Origin: Rossellomorea aquimaris
GTDB lineage: Bacteria > Bacillota > Bacilli > Bacillales > Bacillaceae_B
NCBI RefSeq assembly: GCF_020171925.1
Contig: NZ_JAIVAR010000003.1
Span: 310,001 to 374,000 of the forward strand
Length of the DNA stretch: 64,000 nt
Direction of reading: 5' to 3'
Shown here in pieces: positions 24,567-33,022 of this stretch. The notes under the pieces were generated by a model. It was given only the letters and a program-made list of their open reading frames with translations. It was not told the origin of the DNA and searched no databases. Positions within the stretch are counted from its first letter, which is position 1, and the number at the start of each line of letters is the position of its first letter. The translations under genes and the position numbers were made by a program.

Positions 24567-24639
24567 GGTGAAACCTTCTACCCTCTTCATCCGTATATGT
24601 ACCATATACAGAAATAGATCCTGGAAAGGGGAACTTCAA

Positions 24640-26319
24640 TTGAGTAACATTTTATTATTTTCAGTGATTGTCGGTCTGATCATGGCACTGCTCCTGGTCC
24701 CGGTCACTTTTTCAAAAAAGAAAGAAGGAAAGGCAAACCCATCCGTTGTCGGAATGATTGCTGCGACGATGTTCATCACTGTCATCGGTTCATTTCTCTT
24801 CTATTACATGACGAACCTTGACCGCAACTTCACTTCTATGTGGATCCTGTTCATCGTGGCGGCTGGTGCCGGTGCAGTTTTCTCAACCGGGAAGGAACGG
24901 ATCATCAAAGGCATGCTGTTCCTTGCCGGCCTAGGTATGGGAGTCTACTTCCTCACCGCTTTCGTCTTCAATGCCGACGAAAAATATGAGTCAGCGAAAA
25001 TGAGCGTCGAAACTGAAATTCAAGCGTTCGATGAGGAAAAAACACCTGCAAGCGTCCCACCGCAGTTCGCACGCAACAAAATGAAAAAAGCATTCGGCCA
25101 GGTCCCGAATACGAGTTATTATGAGCTTGGCAACCTCCAGATCCAAAAGGTGGATGGTAAGTATGTGTACATCGCACCCGTCGAATTCTCGGGACTGTTC
25201 AAATGGATCAAAGGAGATGAAACGCCCGGTTACTTCACCTTGAGTGCAACGGATTCCACAGCGAACCCGAAATTCATCAAAGAAGAAATGGTCTACACCC
25301 CTTCTTCTTTCTTTAACAAAAATATCGAGCGCCACATCCGCATGAACTACCCGAAATACATTTTCAACGGAGATCCGCAGCTTGAAATCAATGACGAAGG
25401 CAAGCCGTTCTATATCCGCACGTACGGAGAATTCATTTCCGCCCGTAACGGCTTCGATGTAAAAGGGATCGTCATGGTCGACCCTCAGAACGGAGAAACG
25501 AAGTCATATAAACTGAAGGACGTCCCTTCTTTCATCGACGGTGCCGTCTCACCTGAAACCGTCAGCCTGCAAAACAGCTACTTCGGTAATTATGTGCAAG
25601 GCTTCTGGAACAGCATCTTCGGTAAATCGGACGTAAAACTGCCTTCCGATGAAGGAACCGAAGCGAACGTCAGCCCAATTTTCAATAAAGACGGCGACAT
25701 GTACTATTTCACGGATTTCACATCGCCAAAAGAGGGAGTCGACTCCATGCTCGGCTACTCCCTGACAAATTCACGCACAGGTGAAGCGACATTCTACACA
25801 GGAAATCTGGAAGAATCATACATGGACTCCCAGGGTGCCCTGCAAATCATCCAAAAGAAATTCATCGAAAAGAAATGGGACGGAGAAATGCCAGTCCTCT
25901 ACAACTTCTTCGGTGAAGCAAGCTGGCTCACACCTGTTCTCGACGCCAACGGCTTCCTGCAGAACTATTTCATCGTATCCGCAGCGAACCCTGAAATCTC
26001 TGCCTACGCCGATACGCCGAACCAGGCACTAAAAAAATACAAGACCGCCCTGCAAAAAGGCGGCGGCACAGTGGACGGCAGTTCAAAAGCCGAAGAAAAA
26101 CAAACATCCGGCTCAGTCGTCCGCGTCTACAAAGAGAAAAACGGCGACTACACCGTCGTCTCCTTCCTACTGGATAATGGAAAGAACTATCTAGTATCAT
26201 CCGAAATCAGCCCATTGGCGATTTACTTGAAAGAAAATGATAAGGTCCAAGTCACGTTCATGGACACCGGTGAAAGCTTCCTGCCGGTGAAGGAACTGAA
26301 GATCGAAGGCTTGGAATGA
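24640..26319 (+). CDS. Four-helix membrane protein with large extracytoplasmic domain, TTG start
   Basis: 559 residues. Four hydrophobic helices (about 3-22, 37-58, 67-85, 91-112) precede a soluble region of about 440 residues, probably outside the cell, with repeated beta-type segments (YVYIAPVEFSGLFKWI, FYIRTYGEFISARNGFDVKGIVMVD) and a C-terminal OB-like strand set VVRVYKEKNGDYTVVSFLLDNG. Start: TTG at 24640 behind GGAAAGGGGAAC; the frame continues upstream through the leader hairpin but without a site. I do not recognise a characterised homologue; a cell-envelope role is inferred from topology only. Confidence 0.7.
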   Translation: MSNILLFSVIVGLIMALLLVPVTFSKKKEGKANPSVVGMIAATMFITVIGSFLFYYMTNLDRNFTSMWILFIVAAGAGAVFSTGKERIIKGMLFLAGLGMGVYFLTAFVFNADEKYESAKMSVETEIQAFDEEKTPASVPPQFARNKMKKAFGQVPNTSYYELGNLQIQKVDGKYVYIAPVEFSGLFKWIKGDETPGYFTLSATDSTANPKFIKEEMVYTPSSFFNKNIERHIRMNYPKYIFNGDPQLEINDEGKPFYIRTYGEFISARNGFDVKGIVMVDPQNGETKSYKLKDVPSFIDGAVSPETVSLQNSYFGNYVQGFWNSIFGKSDVKLPSDEGTEANVSPIFNKDGDMYYFTDFTSPKEGVDSMLGYSLTNSRTGEATFYTGNLEESYMDSQGALQIIQKKFIEKKWDGEMPVLYNFFGEASWLTPVLDANGFLQNYFIVSAANPEISAYADTPNQALKKYKTALQKGGGTVDGSSKAEEKQTSGSVVRVYKEKNGDYTVVSFLLDNGKNYLVSSEISPLAIYLKENDKVQVTFMDTGESFLPVKELKIEGLE

Positions 26320-26323
26320 TGCG

Positions 26324-26361
26324 AAAGATCGAAACCCGGGTTGGGGTTTCGATCTTTTTTT
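26324..26361 (+). terminator. Terminator of the 559-aa membrane protein gene
   Basis: AAAGATCGAAACC and GGTTTCGATCTTT with T-run, 5 bases after the stop codon. Confidence 0.95.
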
Positions 26362-26486
26362 GGGTTTTGGGGTTCGGGGGATTCGGGGGCGTGGTAGAAG
26401 CTCGGTGGTGATTGAAGGCGGAGTTTGAGGACGTGTAGAGGCTGGGAAGTGGTTGAGATTTGGTTGGATTCGTGTGTGGAGGCGTG

Positions 26487-26990
26487 ATGCCAGGCACAAA
26501 ACCGTGTTTCTGTGCCTGGCACCGGGTTGGTGATTCTTGTACCTTGATTCTTGTACCTGGTACAAATTGTGGTCCTTGTACCTGGTACAAATCGGATTCC
26601 TTGTACCTGGTACAAATCGTGGTCCGTGTACCTGGTACAAATCGGGTTCCGTGTACCTGGTACAAACCGTGGTCCTTGTACCTGGTACAAACCGTGGTCC
26701 GTGTACCTGGTACAATTCGTGGTCCGTGTACCTGGTACAATTCGTGGTCCGTGTACCTGGTACAAATCGGGTTCCGTGTACCTGGTAGAAATCGTGATCC
26801 GTGTACCTGGTACAAACCGTGGTCCGTGTACCTGGTACAAATCGTGATCCGTGTACCTGGTACAAATCGGGTTCCGTGTACCTGGTACAATTCGTGGTCC
26901 TTGTACCTGGTACAAACCGGGTTCCATGTACCTGGTACAAACCGGGTTCCGTGTACCTGGTACAAACCTCTCCCCCTGTAACTGGTACAC
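26487..26990. repeat. 25-bp-pitch tandem array of CCWGG palindromes
   Basis: Seventeen contiguous 25-base units from 26551 to 26975, each holding GTACCTGGTAC (one unit has GTAGA) plus a variable filler such as AATCGTGGTCC or AACCGGGTTCC. In units with flanking TTG/CAA the palindrome is TTGTACC-T-GGTACAA, 7-1-7. The array is prefaced by GTGCC/GGCAC versions centred at 26492 and 26517 (25 apart), and trails off after 26976. All six reading frames stay open because 25 is not a multiple of 3 and the unit has no stop; none is a gene. Confidence 0.95.
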
Positions 26991-27020
26991 TCACTCCAAT
27001 CACCCCATCCTCCTCCATCA

Positions 27021-27095
27021 AAGGTACGTCCCTCACCACGTTAAAGCAACGTATGCCGGTCCTTTAGTACGTTATCGCATCGAGGGACGTACCTT
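27021..27095. repeat. Compound GAGGGACGTACCTT element
   Basis: Outer arms AAGGTACGTCCCTC and GAGGGACGTACCTT (14 bases, perfect) enclose about 47 bases containing pieces of the 1506-1543 hairpin type (GGTCCTTTAG). It lies between the 25-bp array and the pyruvate oxidase promoter. Confidence 0.85.
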
Positions 27096-27107
27096 CAAGT
27101 TTGGTTT

Positions 27108-27133
27108 GTTTAGTTTTCCAGTTTTAGTGGTAA
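27108..27133 (+). promoter_or_regulatory. Possible sigma-B promoter of pyruvate oxidase
   Basis: GTTTAG-N14-TGGTAA resembles the sigma-B consensus GTTTAA...GGGTAT with two differences. B. subtilis ydaP is a general-stress gene, which favours this reading. Confidence 0.45.
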
Positions 27134-27167
27134 CGGAATAGTAAATGAGTGTTGGAGGGATAAGGTT

Positions 27168-28889
27168 ATGAGAGAGGTTTTAGCGGGACATGCAGCTGCA
27201 GAGGTGATGGAGGAATGGGGAATCCGGCATCTGTTCGGGCTACCGGGGGATTCCATCAATCATCTGGTGGACAATTTGAGGAGCGAACAGGAGCAGATTG
27301 AGTTCATTCAGGTCCGACATGAAGAGGTCGCGGCACTCGCAGCGTCTTCTTATGCGAAGCTGACAGGCAAGATCGGGGTCTGCTTATCGATCGGTGGTCC
27401 GGGTGCCATCCACTTGCTGAATGGGTTATACGATGCGAAGGCGGACGGGGCACCGGTTCTTGTTCTCGCCGGTCAGGTGGAAAGTTCCAAGCTCGGGGAG
27501 GATTCGTTCCAGGAGGTCCATTTGGAACGTTTGTTTCAAGATGTTTCGGTGTTCAATGCACGTGTTTCGTCACCGGATTCCTTCCCGGATCTTTTAAATC
27601 AGGCCATCCGGACCGCTTATGCAAGGAAAGGTGTTTCGGTACTCGTCATCCCTGATGATATGCCTGGACAAAAAATCAAGCAACATGTTCGGAACACCTC
27701 AAGCGTCTCTTCCACCGCCAAACCTGCACCCTTACTTGATGATATCAATACGGGCCTTCACTATTTAAATAACGCGAAACGGCCGGTGATCCTGGCAGGT
27801 ACGGGGGCAAAAGGGGCAAGGGAAGAATTAGAGGAATTCGCTGATAAACTGGCAGCCCCGATCATCTTTACCCTTCCAGCGAAGGGCATTTTGCCTGATG
27901 AGCATCCATTCAATCTCGGACAGCTCGGTCAGATTGGCACAAAGCCCGCCTATGAAGCGATGGATGAAACGGACCTTCTCATCATGATCGGAACGTCGTT
28001 TCCGTACAGGGAATTCCTCCCGGATGATGCGAAAGCGATTCAAATCGATGCAGATTCGGCTCAAATAGGGAAGAGATACCCCGTTTCGGTCGGTATCGCA
28101 GGGGATTCATCGCTTGTTCTGCATGAAATGAACAAGAGCCTGTCACGAAGGGATGACAGACTTTTTTTAGAAGAGTGCCAGAAGAATATGAGGAACTGGT
28201 GGAATCATGTGCAGAAGGATGAAATTGAAGCAACCGCACCGATCAAACCGCCCCAGGTCATCCCCATGATCCAGAAGATCGCCCGTGATGACGCTACGCT
28301 CTCAGTCGATGTTGGAAATGTCACGGTCTGGACGGCACGCCACTTCCGCATCACCCACCAAAAGTTCATCATTTCCAGTTGGATGGCGACGATGGGATGC
28401 GGACTACCGGGGGCGATTGCAAGCAGCATCGCTTATCCGGACCGACAGGCAATTGCGGTCTGCGGGGACGGTGGATTCACCATGGTGATGCATGACTTTG
28501 TAACAGCGGTCAAATACAAGCTTCCGATCATCGTCGTTGTTCTCAACAATCGAAAAATAGGGATGATTAAATACGAACAGGAAGAAATCGGCCATCTGGA
28601 ATACGAAACAGATCTCCAGGACATCGACTTTGCCCAGTTTGCCAAAGCATGTGGTGGGGAAGGCTACCGAATCATCAAACATGAAGACCTTCAACCTGCT
28701 TTTGAAATGGCCTCCAAATCCAATAAACCTGTCATCCTGGACGTTCAGATCGAGGACGAGCCACCACTCCCTGGAAAAATCACATTTGACCAGGCGACCG
28801 GCTACTCTAAACATTTAATGAAAAAATTCTTTAAGGAGCATGAAGTTGAAATGCCTCCATTGCGGAAAGCATTGAAACGTTTATTTTAA
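27168..28889 (+). CDS. ydaP: Pyruvate oxidase-like thiamine-diphosphate enzyme (YdaP-like)
   Basis: 573-residue ThDP- and FAD-dependent enzyme: should convert pyruvate to acetate or acetyl phosphate with CO2 release. N-terminal PYR domain with FGLPGDSINHLVD and the catalytic Glu in VRHEEVAALAAS; central FAD domain (about 190-340); C-terminal PP domain with the ThDP motif beginning CGDGGFTMVM and ending in VVLNNRK. Its length matches B. subtilis YdaP (general-stress pyruvate oxidase). ATG follows TTGGAGGG. The FMN glutamate-synthase-like gene follows on the same strand after 84 bases containing a GC hairpin. Confidence 0.88.
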   Translation: MREVLAGHAAAEVMEEWGIRHLFGLPGDSINHLVDNLRSEQEQIEFIQVRHEEVAALAASSYAKLTGKIGVCLSIGGPGAIHLLNGLYDAKADGAPVLVLAGQVESSKLGEDSFQEVHLERLFQDVSVFNARVSSPDSFPDLLNQAIRTAYARKGVSVLVIPDDMPGQKIKQHVRNTSSVSSTAKPAPLLDDINTGLHYLNNAKRPVILAGTGAKGAREELEEFADKLAAPIIFTLPAKGILPDEHPFNLGQLGQIGTKPAYEAMDETDLLIMIGTSFPYREFLPDDAKAIQIDADSAQIGKRYPVSVGIAGDSSLVLHEMNKSLSRRDDRLFLEECQKNMRNWWNHVQKDEIEATAPIKPPQVIPMIQKIARDDATLSVDVGNVTVWTARHFRITHQKFIISSWMATMGCGLPGAIASSIAYPDRQAIAVCGDGGFTMVMHDFVTAVKYKLPIIVVVLNNRKIGMIKYEQEEIGHLEYETDLQDIDFAQFAKACGGEGYRIIKHEDLQPAFEMASKSNKPVILDVQIEDEPPLPGKITFDQATGYSKHLMKKFFKEHEVEMPPLRKALKRLF

Positions 28890-28916
28890 TTGAGGCTGTG
28901 TCTATTACTACATTTC

Positions 28917-28937
28917 AGGGGGGCAGCCTCCCCCCTG
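28917..28937 (+). other. GC hairpin between pyruvate oxidase and the next gene
   Basis: CAGGGGG and CCCCCTG, 7-base perfect stem, 7-base loop, without a T-run; it may stabilise an mRNA end rather than terminate. Confidence 0.5.
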
Positions 28938-28973
28938 CCTATCTACTATTCTCGAACACAGGAGGAATGACAT

Positions 28974-30563
28974 GTGGATGCCATGACGATCATTACATGG
29001 ATCCTGATTTCCCTCATCGGGGTTGTCCTGCTTGTCCCGGCAGGCATGATTCTCTATCTCATGATCTCTGATGAGCGACAGGAAGAACATGCGGTATTAA
29101 GGAACTTTCCCATCCTTGGGAAGATGAGATACATCCTGGAGAAAATCGGACCGGAAATGCGTCAGTACTTATTCTCGAATGACCTTGAGGGCAAGCCTTT
29201 TTCGAGAAATGAATATCAACAGACCGTCATATCCGGAAAGTACAAATCCCGTATGCTCGGATTCGGGTCCGAGCGTGACTTTGAACGTGAAGGCTATTAT
29301 ATCCGTAATACACTATTCCCGATACAGCGTGATGAACTACGCGTTGACCAAAGCGAAAAAATCACTTCCATGATCTATAAAATCGACAAGGATAATCTGT
29401 TCAGGCGAAAAGAGCACCGTGAACAGGAAGAAGTCGATCCCTTTCTTTTAAAAGAAGAAGATTCACCCATCATCGGGAAAGATACTTGCAGATATCCTTT
29501 CAAAGTGAGGAGCTTGATCGGCCAATCAGCGATGAGCTATGGATCTCTCGGTGAAAAAGCGATTACCGCCCTCTCAACCGGTCTCGCGCTCGCGAAGGGT
29601 ACGTGGATGAATACAGGTGAAGGTGGATTATCGAAGCACCATCTAAAAGGGGGTGTCGATATCATCTGCCAGATCGGCCCCGGCCTTTTCGGTGTCCGAA
29701 CAAAGGACGGCGAATTTTCTTGGGAAGAGTTCAAGAAGAAGAGTGATCTCGAGCAGGTGAAAGCATTTGAATTGAAACTCGCACAAGGGGCAAAAACACG
29801 CGGCGGTCACGTAGACGGAAGCAAGGTGACACCCGAGATTGCGAATATCCGAAATGTGGAGCCTTATCAGTCCATCGACAGTCCGAACCGGTTCAAGGAG
29901 TTTGGGACCAACGAGGAAATGCTGGACTTCATCGATCAGCTTCGAGAGGTCGGCGGAAAACCTGTGGGCATCAAGCTTGTTGTGGGGAACACGGACGATG
30001 TTGAAAGGCTCGCTTCTTATATGGCCTCCTCCGGAAAGCATCCTGATTTCATCACGGTTGACGGAGGTGAAGGCGGTACGGGTGCCTCCTACCATGAACT
30101 GGCGTCATCCACAGGCATCCCGATTAAATCTGCCCTCCCCTTTGTCCATGATACACTCGTCCGCTACGGTGTCAGAGATAAAGTGAAACTATTTGCATCA
30201 GGAAAGCTCCTTACCCCTGATAAAATCGCCTTAGCGCTCGGCCTTGGCGCCGACTTTGTGAATATCGCCAGAGGACTGATGTTTTCCATCGGATGCATCC
30301 AGGCTCAGGTATGTCATACGAACAACTGCCCGGTAGGCGTCGCCACGACGGATGAGAAGCTTCAAAAAGCATTGATTGTCGAAGAAAAATCGTTCCGGGT
30401 CTGCAATTACATGCTTTCACTCCGGGAGGGACTCTATAATCTCTCTGCCGCCGCCGGTGTCGACTGCCCTACCAAACTATCAAGGGAGCACATCGTCTAC
30501 CGCGACAAAGACGGCCAGCTCCACCCCATTAAACCCGAAACAGAATTGCCCATGCATTCCTAA
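28974..30563 (+). CDS. FMN-binding glutamate synthase family protein (YerD-like)
   Basis: 529 residues. One N-terminal membrane helix (about 5-28), then a domain homologous to the FMN/Fe-S synthase half of glutamate synthase: GQSAMSYGSLGEKAITALS, MNTGEGGLSKHH, KVTPEIANIRNV, DGGEGGTGASYHELASS and the cysteine cluster CIQAQVCHTNNCPVG, which matches the [3Fe-4S] ligand region. The amidotransferase domain of real GOGAT is absent, so it cannot use glutamine by itself. B. subtilis YerD is the closest protein I recall; the reaction is unknown. Start: GTG behind AGGAGG. Confidence 0.85.
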   Translation: MDAMTIITWILISLIGVVLLVPAGMILYLMISDERQEEHAVLRNFPILGKMRYILEKIGPEMRQYLFSNDLEGKPFSRNEYQQTVISGKYKSRMLGFGSERDFEREGYYIRNTLFPIQRDELRVDQSEKITSMIYKIDKDNLFRRKEHREQEEVDPFLLKEEDSPIIGKDTCRYPFKVRSLIGQSAMSYGSLGEKAITALSTGLALAKGTWMNTGEGGLSKHHLKGGVDIICQIGPGLFGVRTKDGEFSWEEFKKKSDLEQVKAFELKLAQGAKTRGGHVDGSKVTPEIANIRNVEPYQSIDSPNRFKEFGTNEEMLDFIDQLREVGGKPVGIKLVVGNTDDVERLASYMASSGKHPDFITVDGGEGGTGASYHELASSTGIPIKSALPFVHDTLVRYGVRDKVKLFASGKLLTPDKIALALGLGADFVNIARGLMFSIGCIQAQVCHTNNCPVGVATTDEKLQKALIVEEKSFRVCNYMLSLREGLYNLSAAAGVDCPTKLSREHIVYRDKDGQLHPIKPETELPMHS

Positions 30564-30567
30564 CCAC

Positions 30568-30638
30568 AAGGTACGTTCCTCCTTTAAAGCACTGAGGGAC
30601 GTACCTTTAACACGTTAATGCAATGCGGGACGTACCTT
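30568..30638. repeat. Compound GAGGGACGTACCTT element
   Basis: AAGGTACG...CTTTAAAGCACTGAGGGACG-TACCTT (30568-30607), followed by a second right arm GGGACGTACCTT at 30627-30638, starting 5 bases after the yerD-like stop. Confidence 0.85.
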
Positions 30639-30732
30639 CAAATAGGAGCCGATTTTTAACAGGAGAAAATACTCTTACACCCTGGAATTATGGTAAAATA
30701 TTGAATAGATTGATCTGAAAGAAGGGATGATT

Positions 30733-31230
30733 GTGGAAGAAAGAAGAGCAAAGATCATTCAACATCATCAAAATATGCTCCAATGGGTGAGATCATTAAA
30801 TGCACTATCCGCAGAGGATTGGCTTCGCCCAATAGCTGATGACAAGTGGAGTACCGCTGAAATCATCAGTCATTTTGCCCCATGGGATGATTTTGTCGTC
30901 ACAAAGAGACTGCCCCATCTCGGCACTTCTCAGCCACTTCCCGAAGCACCAGACCCCGATATCCTCAATCGCCAAGCAGTGGATGCCCGGTCGAAAGAGC
31001 AATCGCACGTCATCACCACATTCATCAACGCCCGAGAAAGATTGCTCCAGAGCCTATTGGCCATCCCCGAGGAGAAATGGACCCACTCATTTAAATTGGC
31101 GGGGCAGGATTTGACCTTGTCAGACTACCTGGATGCGCTAGTGGAACATGATCTCCACCACCAACAGCAGATCCAACAGGTACTTACTAAGAAAAACGCC
31201 CAGATTTGGGTACCGACCCCCGAAAGTTAG
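30733..31230 (+). CDS. DinB-fold protein (YfiT/bacillithiol-transferase-like), GTG start
   Basis: 165-residue DinB_2-type four-helix protein. Signatures are the N-terminal LNALSAEDWLRPIADDKWSTAEIISHFAPWDD (His ligand in ISHF) and the C-terminal DYLDALVEHDLHHQQQIQQVL with the His-x3-His pair, consistent with three metal ligands. Related Bacillus proteins transfer bacillithiol, but no activity can be assigned here. Start: GTG at 30733, 6 bases after AAGAAGGG; the ATG at 30727 touches the site. Its last codons form the left arm of a long terminator hairpin. Confidence 0.78.
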   Translation: MEERRAKIIQHHQNMLQWVRSLNALSAEDWLRPIADDKWSTAEIISHFAPWDDFVVTKRLPHLGTSQPLPEAPDPDILNRQAVDARSKEQSHVITTFINARERLLQSLLAIPEEKWTHSFKLAGQDLTLSDYLDALVEHDLHHQQQIQQVLTKKNAQIWVPTPES

Positions 31231-31280
31231 TTTTTTCACTCTAACTTTCGGGGGTCGGTACCTTGATCTGGACGTTTTTT
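31192..31280 (+). terminator. Very long terminator hairpin made from the gene's own 3' end
   Basis: Arms 31192-31230 and 31241-31279 are 39 bases each with about four mismatches; the inner 22 bases pair perfectly and the loop is 10 bases. The left arm ends exactly at the TAG stop codon, and the right arm ends in GTTTTTT. Confidence 0.9.
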
Positions 31281-31347
31281 CAAGAGGGCTATTCAACATG
31301 TTAATTTCCGCCTCAATCTACAGATAACTCATCTTCTGAAGAGTGAC

Positions 31348-31911
31348 TCAATAATAATCCTCTGCATTCAAATAATATACAAGGTTATCCGTCCATTTTC
31401 CATTTTCATGAATGAACCCTTTCCTCGTACACTCGTATCTCATACCCACCGCTTCAGCAAGTTTGATGGAAGGGGCATTATCGAGATTGATATGGGCCTC
31501 GATTCTATGATAATTAATTTTTTCAAATGCCATCTTCAGCGCACCCCTTACTGCTTCTTTCCCGAAACCTTGCCTCCAATGCGTATTGTTCAATGTGTAA
31601 CCGATCCGCCCCCAGTGAAAATTATGCCTCATAAGGGTTGAAAAATCGATGTTACCAATATAAGCACCATTCTGTTTAAGGAAAATACCAAATATATACA
31701 CTTCATCATTGTCCATCATTTTATCCTGCTGCTCAATCATGTCATGGAACCAAAATTCCGTACACTCACTCATGTCCTGCAACCCTTGGTCATATTTATG
31801 CTGAGCCGGCAGCTTGTTCATATTCTGCTGCAACCAGTTATGATAATCATCCTTCATGAACGGCCGCACAATCAAGCGCGGTGTTTCAATTCCCAAGCTC
31901 TTCGTTTTCAC
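31348..31911 (-). CDS. GNAT acetyltransferase, RimJ/RimL-like
   Basis: 187-residue acetyltransferase of the RimJ/RimL/SpeG subgroup. The start IETPRLIVRPFMKDDY is the typical first strand-helix; GRIGYTLNNTHWRQGFGKEAVRGALKMAF holds the acetyl-CoA binding Q/RxxGxG/A segment, and HRIEAHINLDNAPSIKLAEAVGMRYE is the C-terminal signature. The target may be a ribosomal protein, amino acid or antibiotic; unknown. Start: GTG at 31911 behind AGAGGTG. Confidence 0.85.
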   Translation of the reverse strand: MKTKSLGIETPRLIVRPFMKDDYHNWLQQNMNKLPAQHKYDQGLQDMSECTEFWFHDMIEQQDKMMDNDEVYIFGIFLKQNGAYIGNIDFSTLMRHNFHWGRIGYTLNNTHWRQGFGKEAVRGALKMAFEKINYHRIEAHINLDNAPSIKLAEAVGMRYECTRKGFIHENGKWTDNLVYYLNAEDYY

Positions 31912-31979
31912 CGAGGCACCTCTCTTCCGGGATTCCGTCCTTCCCCATTTCTCTTATTATATCAGTTTCTCACCGTGCG

Positions 31980-32471
31980 TTACTCCAATCTTTCAATCTT
32001 TATCTCTTTTACAAAAGGAATCCCGAAATACGTATACTTCACACGAACTGAATCGATGCGCTCATCATGTCTCACCACTACTCCGTAATGACGGATTGTG
32101 CTTCTATCATTTACGTCCTCGAGCTGAATCACTTCTTCCCTGCTCAGCACCGGTTCAATCGCATATGCATCTATTGAATGAAAGCTGACTCCTTCCATTT
32201 CCTCTTCCACCGCAAAAATTCCGATCAGCGCACTGGTCCTGCTCACCCCCATGCGCACCATTTCTGGCCGGTTCCCGTCATTGACCACGATTCCCGTCAA
32301 ATTCACCTTATGGATCCCCTCATTTTGAAGCTCCACCGTCACCACTCCGGGGTCCTTCACTATATAGCCCTGCCCTTCGCTTACCAGCGGTGGATTGAGC
32401 TTTAAATAAACCACCAAGAACGCAAGCAGCACGGCTAAAGCCCCACTCATCCACTTGATGTATGCTTTCAT
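31980..32471 (-). CDS. Membrane-anchored extracytoplasmic protein of unknown function
   Basis: 163 residues: an N-terminal signal-anchor (about 7-25) followed by a beta-rich outer domain (VTVELQNEGIHKVNLTGIVVND, VSRTSALIGIFAVEEEMEG, TYFGIPFVKEIKIERLE). The C-terminal strand pattern resembles that of the anchored protein at 17766-18170 (both have KIxIxxxE-type sequences), but I cannot claim homology. ATG start; 68 bases separate it from the GNAT gene. Confidence 0.6.
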   Translation of the reverse strand: MKAYIKWMSGALAVLLAFLVVYLKLNPPLVSEGQGYIVKDPGVVTVELQNEGIHKVNLTGIVVNDGNRPEMVRMGVSRTSALIGIFAVEEEMEGVSFHSIDAYAIEPVLSREEVIQLEDVNDRSTIRHYGVVVRHDERIDSVRVKYTYFGIPFVKEIKIERLE

Positions 32472-32645
32472 GGATTTTCACCTCACAGCTATACTATGCC
32501 AATCCGTCTGTAAAAGGGATTGCCCTGAATCCACTGCTCAATGATAAAGTTCCGACTAAGCCACTGGTGGCATGGGGTCCTATAAATGAAAAATGGTATG
32601 CTGCAAGATAGAAAATGATACATCCCCACGCAGGAGACCACCTGA

Positions 32646-32683
32646 GAAAAGAAGCGCTCCCTTCATCAAGGGAACGCTTCTGA
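32646..32683 (-). terminator. Terminator of the 59-aa coiled membrane protein gene
   Basis: Minus-strand GAAGCGTTCCCTT pairs with AAGGGAGCGCTTC (one wobble) and runs into TTTTC. Confidence 0.85.
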
Positions 32684-32689
32684 TCAACA

Positions 32690-32869
32690 TTATTTTTGAG
32701 ACCACTTCTCCCACTCTTCTTCGAGCTCTTTCTCGATTTCTTCATCAGAAAGGGTGTGGCCATCACTAATATCAAAATGGTTGGCGAGGCGGTTGAGTTT
32801 AACATTAATCATCCAAAGACTGATCACCACGAACGAAATAATAAGAATAACAATGAATTCCATAAACAT
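32690..32869 (-). CDS. Small membrane protein with acidic coiled tail (59 aa)
   Basis: 59 residues: one membrane helix (about 4-22, IVILIISFVVISLWMINV) then a helical tail ending DEEIEKELEEEWEKWSQK, strongly acidic. Start: ATG at 32869, 7 bases after GGAGGGG; a TTG two codons upstream is an alternative. It has its own terminator. The family is unknown to me; the anchor-plus-coil design suggests it interacts with another membrane protein. Confidence 0.65.
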   Translation of the reverse strand: MFMEFIVILIISFVVISLWMINVKLNRLANHFDISDGHTLSDEEIEKELEEEWEKWSQK

Positions 32870-33022
32870 ATTCAATCCCCTCCTTACCTATTTATATTAG
32901 GAAAAAACCTTAAATAGACGAGGGTAAGGAAAGTAGGGACAGAAGAATTATTTTAGGGTATGGGAAGGTTGGCGGGTATCGGTGGGCTTTTTGGGTGTAG
33001 ATGTCGGGATTGACGGGAGGCT

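Noticed and set aside
24172..24639. N-terminal extension of the 559-residue membrane protein
   Set aside because: It runs antisense through the cysteine-containing gene and the leader hairpin and has no start site; the TTG at 24640 is well supported.
26551..26975. CRISPR or integron-like array
   Set aside because: The 14-base fillers come in only a few shared types, too short and too repetitive to be spacers; no integrase or cas gene is nearby.
26197..27141. Long overlapping open frames on both strands (up to 280 codons) rich in VPGT/YQVHG repeats
   Set aside because: They exist only because the 25-base repeat contains no stop codon in any frame and cycles through all frames. There is no ribosome site, and the same DNA is open in every frame.
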